Source: an uncultured Acetobacteraceae bacterium (GTDB taxonomy: Bacteria > Pseudomonadota > Alphaproteobacteria > Acetobacterales > Acetobacteraceae). From it: DNA of 15,503 bases. Positions 7,113 through 13,761 of the stretch are shown here, piece by piece; the stretch's first letter is position 1; every line of letters starts with the position of its first letter. The position numbers and the translations under genes are program-made. Under the pieces are notes generated by a model. The model worked only from the letters and a program-made list of their open reading frames with translations. It was not told where the DNA came from and ran no database searches. The stretch covers positions 1-15,503 of the forward strand of contig CALNAL010000160.1 of the NCBI GenBank assembly GCA_937874445.1, in the 5' to 3' direction.

Positions 7113-8048
7113 TCAGACGAATCCATAGAGTTTGGCGGGGTTGTCCACCAGGATGCGCTGGCGTGTCTTCTCGTCGCCGGCCCACACACCCAGCAGGTCG
7201 AACAGCACCGCATCGTCGGGCATGTGCTTCTCGGTGACATGCGGCCAGTCGCTGCCCCACACCAGGCGTTCCGGGGCAACGCGCACGAAGGCCTGGGCGA
7301 TCCGTGTCGCATCCGGATACTCCGGTCCGCCGATCTCCGTGTTGAGATAGGCCCCGGCGAGCTTCACCCAGGCCTTGCCCTTCTGCATCAGATCGGCAAT
7401 GACCTTGAACCCGGGATGGTCCGGCCCCTGCTTCGGCGGCAGGCGGCCCATGTGATCGAACACGATCTGGCACGGCAGACGGTTGAGCAGTGCCGAGGAC
7501 TCGACGATCTGGTCACCCAGCATGTGCAGCTGTACGTTCCAGCCGAAATCGGCAATTCTTTTTGCCAGGGGCTCGATCATATCGGCCGTCGTGACCGTGT
7601 CGGCCGGATTCCACACGGAGAAGCGGAGACCGCGCATGCCGCCCTCGTGAAGCCGCTTCAGTTCGGCGTCGGTGACGTCGGGGTGCAGCACGCCGATGCC
7701 GCGTCCATTCGCGCCGAGCTGGCGCAGGGCGTCGAGCAGGCAGGTGTGGTCAGTGCGGTGGTACTTCGGCTGGACCGGCACCGCGCGCGTCGTGCCGATG
7801 CGCTTTTGCAACAGACGATAGCTGGCGAAATTCTGATCGGTCGGCTTGCTCTGCTCCGGCGTGGGAAAGCGCGGATCGATGATGTGAAAATGCGCGTCGC
7901 AGGCAAGCGGAGGGGCGGGCAGGCGGGGTGATTCGGTGCCGGCAGAGCGAGGCACTGCCATGCCGTCGGCTGCCAGCGCGCTCCTTCCCGCCATCAGGCC
8001 GGTTGCGGCCGCACCAACGAACACGCGCCGTGTCATCGCTGCCGTCAT
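7113..8048 (-). CDS. Tat-exported amidohydrolase (LigI/COG3618-like lactonase or isomerase)
   Basis: A 311-residue TIM-barrel metal-dependent hydrolase of the amidohydrolase superfamily, related to 2-pyrone-4,6-dicarboxylate lactonase, sulfomuconolactone hydrolase and galactarolactone isomerase. The N-terminus MTAAMTRRVFVGAAATG with cleavage near SALAA (about 23-27) is a Tat-type signal. Catalytic-type residues: HFH (53, 55) in DAHFHIID, His175 in QLHM, His199 in FDHMGR and Asp267 in WGSDWPH. AGGAGG seven bases before the ATG at 8048 supports the start. It is a clear paralogue of the protein at 10586-11458, more than half identical by eye, including the linker before DAH. It follows the CitT-like carrier by 169 bases that contain two hairpins, so it may be expressed at a different level from the upstream genes. 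Likely role: hydrolysis or isomerisation of a carboxylated lactone in the periplasm. Confidence 0.87.
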   Translation of the reverse strand: MTAAMTRRVFVGAAATGLMAGRSALAADGMAVPRSAGTESPRLPAPPLACDAHFHIIDPRFPTPEQSKPTDQNFASYRLLQKRIGTTRAVPVQPKYHRTDHTCLLDALRQLGANGRGIGVLHPDVTDAELKRLHEGGMRGLRFSVWNPADTVTTADMIEPLAKRIADFGWNVQLHMLGDQIVESSALLNRLPCQIVFDHMGRLPPKQGPDHPGFKVIADLMQKGKAWVKLAGAYLNTEIGGPEYPDATRIAQAFVRVAPERLVWGSDWPHVTEKHMPDDAVLFDLLGVWAGDEKTRQRILVDNPAKLYGFV

Positions 8049-8069
8049 GGTTGTTCCTCCTCATGTGAC

Positions 8070-8093
8070 GCCTCTGTTTTCAGAGGCTTTTTG
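8070..8093 (+). terminator. Intrinsic-terminator-like hairpin, plus-strand orientation
   Basis: GCCTCTG (8070-8076), loop TTTT, CAGAGGC (8081-8087), then TTTTT. The T-run follows only on the plus strand, where it would stop antisense transcripts entering the carrier gene. On the minus strand (sense for the operon) the hairpin falls in the leader of the Tat amidohydrolase, 22 bases before its start codon, and could affect mRNA stability. Confidence 0.55.
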
Positions 8094-8127
8094 ATTTTGT
8101 GTCGACTTCATATCGTTTCCGGCGCCC

Positions 8128-8160
8128 GCCGATCTCGACGGCAGTTTCGTCGAGATCGGC
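8128..8160. other. Perfect 13-base inverted repeat downstream of the carrier gene
   Basis: GCCGATCTCGACG (8128-8140) and CGTCGAGATCGGC (8148-8160) are perfectly complementary around a seven-base loop GCAGTTT. It lies 57 bases past the carrier stop on the minus strand. No T-run follows in either direction, so it may be an RNA-processing or stability hairpin inside the operon, a U-less terminator, or a protein-binding dyad. Confidence 0.6.
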
Positions 8161-8217
8161 CGAGTGCCAGGCGGCGGCGGGGCAAGGCGTCGGGCCGCCG
8201 CACCGGCTGTCAGGCGT

Positions 8218-9615
8218 TCACCACAATCCGATGATGCTCCACCAGACCAGTCCGACGACCATGTTCACCACGAAGCTGGAGAGGGCGTTGACTCCGCCGA
8301 TGATCCACCAGGTCCGCTGGTCCACGTAGCCGTCGCCGAACAGCACCGGGCCGAGGGCTCCGCCGTAGTGAGTCGTCATGCCGCCGTAGCAGGTGGCGAA
8401 GGCGGTGAGGAAGAAGAACGGCGCGGCCGGCAGATGCGCCACCGTGCCGACGGTGAACAGCACCGGCACCATGGCCGTCACGAAGGCCGCCTGGGAGGCG
8501 AAGATGTAGCGGATCACCACCGAGAGGAGCACCAGCGCGCCCATCATGACGATCGGGCTGCCCGAGGTGCCGATATGCGCCGAGAGAACCTGGGCCAGCC
8601 AGCTGAAGAACTTGGCCTTGGTCAGCGCATCGGCAAGGCCGACGATGCCGCCATACCACATGAAGGTGGACCACCCGCTCTTCTGGTTGAGCAGCACGTC
8701 CCACTTCACCACTCCCGTCACCAGCGTGGCGGCGACGAAAGAGATCGCCACCGTTGTGGCGTCGAGCCCGGTCAAGCTCCCGGTCGCCCAGCCGAGGATC
8801 GCCAGCACGAACAGCACCATCAGGATGCGTTCGCGGCGGGTCACCGGGCCAAGCTCGGCCAGCCCTTCGGCGGCGATGCGGCGGTTGTCGATTCGTTTCA
8901 GTTCCGGCGGATACAGCAGATAGACGATGAGCGGCAGCAGGAACAGCGAGGCGAGCGCCGGGGCCGCCGCGGCGATCAGCCACGACGACCAGGTGACATC
9001 GACCTTGAGGATGTCGATGCCGAACTTGGCCGTCAGCAGGTTGGGCGCGATGGCGGTGAGGAAGGTATAGCCGGTCGTCAGGCTGATCGAGTAGAGCAGC
9101 ACCGTGAGATAGGCGCCGATGCGCCGTCCCTGGGGACCGGGCGGGGACCCGAGCGAGCGGGCGACGCTGCGCAGGATGGGGAAGACGATGCCGCCCGAGC
9201 GCGCGGTGTTGGAGGGCGTGACCGGTGCCAGGATCAGGTCGGTCACGGCGAAGACATAGCCGAGACCAAGCGAGGAACTGCCGACACGCCCGATCAGCAG
9301 ATAGGCGACGCGCCGTCCCAGACCGGATTCAATGATTGCCGCCCCGATCATGAAGGCGGTGAACACCAGCCATACCGTTCCGTTGGCGTATCCGAGAAGC
9401 AGCGTGGAGGTGTTGCGGAAGAGCAGCCCGGAGGCGGCGATGATGGCCAGCAGCACGCCCGCCTCGGGCAGCGGACGCAGCACCAGCCCGATGATGGCGG
9501 CGATGTAGATGGCAAACAGGTGCCACGCCGTCACGGACAGTCCCGCGGGCGGCGGGAACAGCAGCAGGATGATCGGGATGCCAACCCAGACCGCTGCGGA
9601 AATCACACGACGCAT
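8218..9615 (-). CDS. DASS (SLC13/CitT-like) di-/tricarboxylate anion carrier
   Basis: A 465-residue multi-helix membrane protein of the divalent anion:sodium symporter family, closest in appearance to CitT/TtdT and the 2-oxoglutarate/malate translocators. Diagnostic segments: LAPVTPSNTARSGGIVFPI, with the SNT substrate/ion motif at 135-137; a second-half counterpart, CYGGMTTHYGGALGPVLFG, like the THYGTGPAP stretch of CitT; and a final WWSIIGLW. It would move a di- or tricarboxylate across the inner membrane by Na+ coupling or exchange with an internal dicarboxylate. A strong ribosome-binding site (GGGAGGA, five bases before the ATG) marks the start at 9615. It sits 52 bases after the lactonase gene. 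A scar of a second, related carrier lies at 6891-7112. In context it imports the product of the periplasmic enzymes or exports an end product. Confidence 0.93.
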   Translation of the reverse strand: MRRVISAAVWVGIPIILLLFPPPAGLSVTAWHLFAIYIAAIIGLVLRPLPEAGVLLAIIAASGLLFRNTSTLLLGYANGTVWLVFTAFMIGAAIIESGLGRRVAYLLIGRVGSSSLGLGYVFAVTDLILAPVTPSNTARSGGIVFPILRSVARSLGSPPGPQGRRIGAYLTVLLYSISLTTGYTFLTAIAPNLLTAKFGIDILKVDVTWSSWLIAAAAPALASLFLLPLIVYLLYPPELKRIDNRRIAAEGLAELGPVTRRERILMVLFVLAILGWATGSLTGLDATTVAISFVAATLVTGVVKWDVLLNQKSGWSTFMWYGGIVGLADALTKAKFFSWLAQVLSAHIGTSGSPIVMMGALVLLSVVIRYIFASQAAFVTAMVPVLFTVGTVAHLPAAPFFFLTAFATCYGGMTTHYGGALGPVLFGDGYVDQRTWWIIGGVNALSSFVVNMVVGLVWWSIIGLW

Positions 9616-9667
9616 GAAAATCCTCCCAGACGGGCCGCCGCGTTTTCACGATCGGCCGATGACGCGC

Positions 9668-10567
9668 TCAGGCGCCGGGATTGGGCAGGTCGGCCATCAG
9701 CACGGTGCCGGTGAGCGACTCGGTGATGTAGAGCGTGCGGCGTTCGGGACCGCCGAAGGCGACGTTGGTGCAGGTCGTTCCCGCGGCAGAAGGAAGGCGC
9801 GCGAGAAGCTCGCCGTTGGGCGCCAGCATGAACACGTGACCCAGCGAGGCGTGGGCCACCAGCAGGTTCCCCGCGGCGTCGAGCGCGAGCCCGTCGGGCC
9901 CGGAGGTGCCGCCGAAGCTGCAGAAGCGTCCCACCTTGGAGACGCCCGAGGAGGTCAGCGGTGCGCGCCAGACGGAATTGTCGCGTGTCATCGCCACGAA
10001 CAGCACGGCCTCGTTCTTGCCCAGCACCAGTCCGTTGGGGCTCGGGCCGTTGGCGATGAGGCAGTCGAGACGGCCGTCGGGGCAGAGACGGAACACCCGC
10101 CCCGTCGGGTCGTGCAGGCCGGTCTGGCCCTGGTCGGTGAAGTAGATGTCGCCGCGGCGCGAGACGATCAGGTCGTTGCAGCCCTTCAGTCCCTCGGAGT
10201 TGCGCCGACCCAGCACCTCGCTGACGGTACCGCTCGCGATGTCCACGGCCAGGATGCCGCGCTTGTAGTCGGCCACCAGCAGCCGCCCGTCGGGGTGCAG
10301 GCACAGGCCGTTCGGTTCGCCGTCGTATTCGGCGACCGTGGTCCACGCGCCCGCGGGCGAGACGCGGAAGATGCGGCCGTGGGGGATGTCCACGAGATAG
10401 AGATTGCCGGCGGCATCGAAGACCGGCCCCTCGATGAAGCAGTCCACGATGGCGCCGCCCTTGTTGGCGTCTCCCCACGCGCTGCGCTGGCGGCGCCGCA
10501 GCTCCTCGGGCACGCGCGAGAACACGCGCGTCTCGATCACGCGGGGCGGTTCCTTGAGCCAGAACAT
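9668..10567 (-). CDS. SMP-30/gluconolactonase family lactonase
   Basis: A 299-residue six-bladed beta-propeller of the SMP-30/gluconolaconase family. Metal-site candidates are Glu46 in FIEGPVF, Asn131 in KGCNDLIV, Asn178 in PSPNGL and Asp225 in GPDGLAL, the usual pattern for the single divalent cation site. No signal peptide is visible, so it should be cytoplasmic. The family opens sugar-acid and related lactones. GGGGAGA seven bases before the ATG supports this start, and the gene begins 18 bases after the amidohydrolase stop, so they share a transcript. Having two different lactone-hydrolase families in one operon suggests the pathway substrate carries, or forms, a lactone. Which of the two acts first cannot be decided here. 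Confidence 0.88.
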   Translation of the reverse strand: MFWLKEPPRVIETRVFSRVPEELRRRQRSAWGDANKGGAIVDCFIEGPVFDAAGNLYLVDIPHGRIFRVSPAGAWTTVAEYDGEPNGLCLHPDGRLLVADYKRGILAVDIASGTVSEVLGRRNSEGLKGCNDLIVSRRGDIYFTDQGQTGLHDPTGRVFRLCPDGRLDCLIANGPSPNGLVLGKNEAVLFVAMTRDNSVWRAPLTSSGVSKVGRFCSFGGTSGPDGLALDAAGNLLVAHASLGHVFMLAPNGELLARLPSAAGTTCTNVAFGGPERRTLYITESLTGTVLMADLPNPGA

Positions 10568-10585
10568 TCGTTCATCTCCCCAGTA

Positions 10586-11458
10586 TCAGGAAAACCCGTA
10601 GAGCATACGCGGATTATCGACGAGGATACGCCGTCGCAGCGCGGCATCGCCGGCCCAGGTCTCGAGCAGATCGAGCAGGACGGCGTCATCGGGCTTGGCG
10701 GTCTTTTCGGTGACGTGCGGCCAGTCGCTGCCCCACACCAGCCGCTCCGGAGCGAGGGCGACGAAGGCGCGGGCGATGCGCGTGGCGTCGGCGTAGTCGG
10801 GCGGGCCGAGACGGGTGTTGAGGTAGGCCCCGGAAAGCTTTACCCAGGCGCGGCCGCTTTCCACCATGTCGGCGATCACCCGAAAGCCCGGATGGGTCGC
10901 GCCCAGTTCCGGCGGCAGGCGGCCCATGTGGTCGAACACCACCGGGCAGGGCAGGTGGCGCAGAAGATCTGAATTTGCAACGATCTGCGCGCCGGACATG
11001 TGGATCTGCGCGTGCCAGCCGAGATCAGCGATGCGGCGCGCGAGCGGGGCGATCATGTCGATGGTGGTCACGCCGTTGGTCGCGTTCCACACCGAGAATC
11101 TCAGGCCGCGCACGCCGCCCGCGTCGAGACGCTTCAATTCCGAATCTGAAACGTCCGGCAGCACGACGGCGATGCCGCGGCCGTCCGGGCCGAGCTGCGC
11201 CAAGGCATCGAGCAGGGCGGCGTTGTCGGTGCGATGGTTCTTGGCCTGCACCAGCACCGCCCGGCGCAGGCCGAGACGGCGTTGCAGCTGGCGGTAGTCT
11301 GCGAGGGTGGTCCCTTCGGGATGCGCAGACCCGGCGGGCAGGAAGCGTGGATCGATGATGTGCAGGTGGGCGTCGCAGGCCTCCTCCGGCACCGGCGTGC
11401 GGGGGGGCGCGGTGCCGGAGGAGTTGGGCACGCCGCCCCCTGCGGCTGGCGCGCTCAT
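10586..11458 (-). CDS. Cytoplasmic amidohydrolase (LigI/COG3618-like), paralogue of the Tat-exported one
   Basis: A 290-residue TIM-barrel amidohydrolase with the same residue set as its paralogue at 7113-8048: HLH (31, 33) in CDAHLHIID, His153 in QIHM, His177 in FDHMGR and Asp245 in WGSDWPH. It has no signal peptide; the N-terminus is a 28-residue Gly/Pro/Ser-rich lead. That lead still aligns with the post-signal linker of the paralogue (VPxSxGTxxPRxPxP before ACDAH), suggesting loss of an export signal. Its ATG overlaps the stop of the CoA transferase gene by four bases (ATGA), so the two are translationally coupled. Related enzymes hydrolyse or isomerise carboxylated lactones. A cytosolic version next to a periplasmic one suggests the same type of reaction is needed on both sides of the membrane, or on two related compounds. 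Confidence 0.88.
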   Translation of the reverse strand: MSAPAAGGGVPNSSGTAPPRTPVPEEACDAHLHIIDPRFLPAGSAHPEGTTLADYRQLQRRLGLRRAVLVQAKNHRTDNAALLDALAQLGPDGRGIAVVLPDVSDSELKRLDAGGVRGLRFSVWNATNGVTTIDMIAPLARRIADLGWHAQIHMSGAQIVANSDLLRHLPCPVVFDHMGRLPPELGATHPGFRVIADMVESGRAWVKLSGAYLNTRLGPPDYADATRIARAFVALAPERLVWGSDWPHVTEKTAKPDDAVLLDLLETWAGDAALRRRILVDNPRMLYGFS

Positions 11459-12684
11459 GGGGCCTCCTTGACCACGCCGGCCGCACTCAGAGCGTCGAAC
11501 TCCGCACCGGCGATGCCGGCGGAGGCGAGCACCTCACGGCTGTGCTGGCCGAGCCGCGGCGCGGGGGTGCGGATGCTGGCGGGGGTCACGCCGAGACGGC
11601 CGACCACATGGTGCATCGGCAGGGTTTTCATTTCAGAGTCGGGATAATCCGCCAGCACCTCGCGGTCGATCACGTGCGGGTCCTGCATCAGATGGGCGGT
11701 GTCGTAGATCGGCCCGATGGTCACTTCGGCCTTCTCGAAGAAGGAGAGAGTCTCGGGCTGGGTACGCGCGCCGATGAAGGCGCCGATGATCTCGTCGAGC
11801 GCATCGGCATTCTTCAGTCGGTCGGCGTTGGTGCGGAAGCGCGGGTCCTCGATGAGATCCTCCCGCCCGATGGCCCGGAACAGCCGTTCTGCCATCTTCT
11901 GGATCGAGGCGGACAGGCAGACGTAGTGGCCGTCCTTGCATTTGTAGGCGTTGCGCGGGGCGGAGTTGGTCGAGCGGCTGCCGGTGCGGGGCTTCTGCTT
12001 GCCGGTCAGCCGGAAGTTGGCGGCGAGCGGCCCGAGGATGGAGACCAGCGGGTCGAGCAGCGGCAGGTCGATCACCTGACCGACCCCGCCGGCCGCCTCC
12101 GCCGCGCGCAGGGCCACCAGCGCCAGCGAGGCGCCGGAAAGTCCGGTGACGCCATCGGCGAGATAGAACGGCGGCAGCACCGGCTCGCGGTCGGCAAAGC
12201 CGTTGATGGCGGCGAAACCCGACATCCCCTCGACCAGCGTGCCGAACCCCGGGCGCTGCGCGTAGGGCCCGTCCTGGCCCCATCCGGAGATGCGCACGAT
12301 CACCAGCTTAGGGTTGAGCTTGAGCAGAACCTCAGGCGCCAGACCCATCTTTTCCAGGACGGTGGGGCGGAAGCTCTCGACGAACACCTGCGCCGTGGGC
12401 ACCAGCTTGCGCACCAGCTCGGTGGCGCGCGGATCGCGCAGGGCGAGGCAGAGGCTCTTCTTGTTGCGTGCGTAGATCTTCCAGTGGGTCTCGACGCCGG
12501 CGGTCTTCCAGCCGCGCAGGGTGTCGCCCTCCAGCGGTTCGACCTTGATGACCTCGGCGCCGTGGTCGCCGAGAATCTGCGTCATCACGTTGCCGGCGAA
12601 CAGGCGCGAGAGGTCGAGCACCCGCACGCCGGAGAGCGCGCCCTTCATTGCGGGCTGGTAGTCGAGATGATGTAGTTCCGACAT
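11455..12684 (-). CDS. CaiB/BaiF (class III) CoA transferase
   Basis: A 409-residue family III CoA transferase. The N-terminal fold is typical: GVRVLDLSRLFAGNVMTQILGDHGAEVIKVEP (18-50 region), then NKKSLCLALRDP, VFVESFRPTVLEKMGL and the ISGWGQDGPYAQRPGF stretch. Asp177 in YLADGVTGLSGAS sits where the family's catalytic aspartate, which forms the acyl anhydride/CoA thioester, is expected. It would transfer CoA from a donor such as succinyl-CoA to a carboxylic acid. Directly upstream is a CitE-like lyase with a three-base gap, and downstream an amidohydrolase overlaps its stop. CaiB-CitE pairs are known in citramalate/itaconate-type and related polycarboxylate catabolism, so this enzyme probably activates the acid that CitE then cleaves. 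Specific substrate unknown. GGAG nine bases upstream supports the start at 12684. Confidence 0.9.
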   Translation of the reverse strand: MSELHHLDYQPAMKGALSGVRVLDLSRLFAGNVMTQILGDHGAEVIKVEPLEGDTLRGWKTAGVETHWKIYARNKKSLCLALRDPRATELVRKLVPTAQVFVESFRPTVLEKMGLAPEVLLKLNPKLVIVRISGWGQDGPYAQRPGFGTLVEGMSGFAAINGFADREPVLPPFYLADGVTGLSGASLALVALRAAEAAGGVGQVIDLPLLDPLVSILGPLAANFRLTGKQKPRTGSRSTNSAPRNAYKCKDGHYVCLSASIQKMAERLFRAIGREDLIEDPRFRTNADRLKNADALDEIIGAFIGARTQPETLSFFEKAEVTIGPIYDTAHLMQDPHVIDREVLADYPDSEMKTLPMHHVVGRLGVTPASIRTPAPRLGQHSREVLASAGIAGAEFDALSAAGVVKEAP

Positions 12685-12687
12685 GGT

Positions 12688-13572
12688 TCAAGTCTCCGGC
12701 TTGGAAGTTTTCGTCGCGGTCTCGGCGGATTCGGCGAGGGCCACCACCGCGCGGGCCCCGGCGACGAAGGGCGGGTCGATCATCCGGCCATCCACCAGCA
12801 CCGCGCCCATTCCGCGCGCGGCGGCCTCGGCGGCGGCCTCCACGACGCGGCGGGCCCAGGCGATCTCGGCCGGGGTCGGCAGGAAGGCGGCATTGGCGAT
12901 GGCGATCTGCTTGGGGTGGATGCAGCTCTTGCCGGCAAAGCCGTGATGGCGGGCGGCCTCGCACTCGGCGCGGAACCCCTCGGGGTCGGCCACCGCGGCG
13001 AAGGCACCATCGTAGGCGGGCACGCCGGCCTCGGCGGCGGCGAGGCGCACGACCAGGCGCACATGCGCGAGCGCGGCCTGGTCGGCCCGCGAGATTCCCG
13101 CCGGCTCCAGCATGTCGGCATAGCCGATCTGCAACCCCACCACGCGCTTGTGCGCCGCGGCGAGTTCGGCGGCACGGCGCAACGCCCGCGGGGTCTCGAT
13201 GTTGACGAGCAGGCCGATGCGCCCGGTGTCCGCCCCCTCCAGTCGTTCCAGCAGCCGGGCGGCCTCGACCACCGCGGCGGGGTCTTCCGCCATCGGCAGG
13301 TTGATGACGTCGAGGCGCGGGCCGACGATCGCTTTCATGTCAGATTCGAAATATTCCGTGCCGACGGCATTGACCCGCACCACCACGGCCTTGCCGCAGA
13401 GCGGTGCGTCGGAGGCGAGCAGCCCCGCGAGTGCCGCGCGCGCCTCGGCCTTGCGGGCGGGCACCACGGCATCCTCGAGGTCGAAGGAGACGGCATCCGC
13501 GGCCGAGGCGAGGGCCTTGGGGAAGAGTTCCGGACGGGAGGCCGGGACGAAGAGTTTGCTGCGCATCAGCAT
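12688..13572 (-). CDS. HpcH/HpaI aldolase family, CitE-like acyl-CoA lyase
   Basis: A 294-residue CitE-like lyase: RSKLFVPASRPELFPKA at the start, FDLEDAV (30-36), Arg66 in VRVN for CoA/substrate, Glu126 in NIETPRAL and Asp153 in GYADML as Mg2+ ligands, and KSCIHPKQI (215-223) near the end. The family cleaves malyl-, citramalyl- or similar 3-hydroxyacyl-CoA into an acyl-CoA and an oxoacid. The stretch INLPMAED replaces the PKxE segment common in CitE proteins, so substrate preference may differ. The start is uncertain: ATGs at 13572 and 13566 are both possible; only a weak GGGG precedes the first. As first gene of the catabolic operon it is divergent from the LysR gene with a 189-base regulatory gap. 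With the CaiB gene downstream it likely forms the CoA-activation and cleavage end of the pathway. Confidence 0.88.
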   Translation of the reverse strand: MLMRSKLFVPASRPELFPKALASAADAVSFDLEDAVVPARKAEARAALAGLLASDAPLCGKAVVVRVNAVGTEYFESDMKAIVGPRLDVINLPMAEDPAAVVEAARLLERLEGADTGRIGLLVNIETPRALRRAAELAAAHKRVVGLQIGYADMLEPAGISRADQAALAHVRLVVRLAAAEAGVPAYDGAFAAVADPEGFRAECEAARHHGFAGKSCIHPKQIAIANAAFLPTPAEIAWARRVVEAAAEAAARGMGAVLVDGRMIDPPFVAGARAVVALAESAETATKTSKPET

Positions 13573-13727
13573 GAGCACGAACCCCGCTTGTTGCGGCGGA
13601 CGTCGGCAGTCGGGAGGGGAATGCGGGGGACGCCGCGCGGAGGCGGCCGTCCCGGACTTGGGTTGTTTTCCTCCCTGGCACCGATCGGCGCCTGGGGGAC
13701 TATCGGGCCGGCGCGGGTGCGCGTAAA

Positions 13728-13750
13728 ATGTATTGATGTCACGAATACAT
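13728..13750. promoter_or_regulatory. Candidate LysR-type operator in the divergent promoter region
   Basis: ATGTATT (13728-13734) and AATACAT (13744-13750) are perfect seven-base inverted arms around GATGTCACG, containing a T-N11-A core (13733/13745) as in LysR-type binding boxes. It ends 11 bases before the LysR start codon and lies in the AT-richer part of the 189-base gap between the divergent LysR and CitE genes, fitting autoregulation plus control of the catabolic operon. The rest of the gap (13573-13727) shows nothing else I can name. Confidence 0.65.
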
Positions 13751-13761
13751 GATAAAAAGTC

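Noticed and set aside
5056..7128. Long plus-strand open frame across repeat copy 2 and opposite MmgE/PrpD
   Set aside because: It crosses the intergenic repeat, has no coherent domain, and is the antisense shadow of a well-supported gene. The same applies to the plus-strand frames at 8164-9714, 9509-10972 and 11542-12675.
8070..8093. Hairpin plus T-run as the operon terminator after the carrier gene
   Set aside because: The T-run follows on the plus strand only. On the sense (minus) strand the T-run side is upstream of the stem, so it would not terminate operon transcription.
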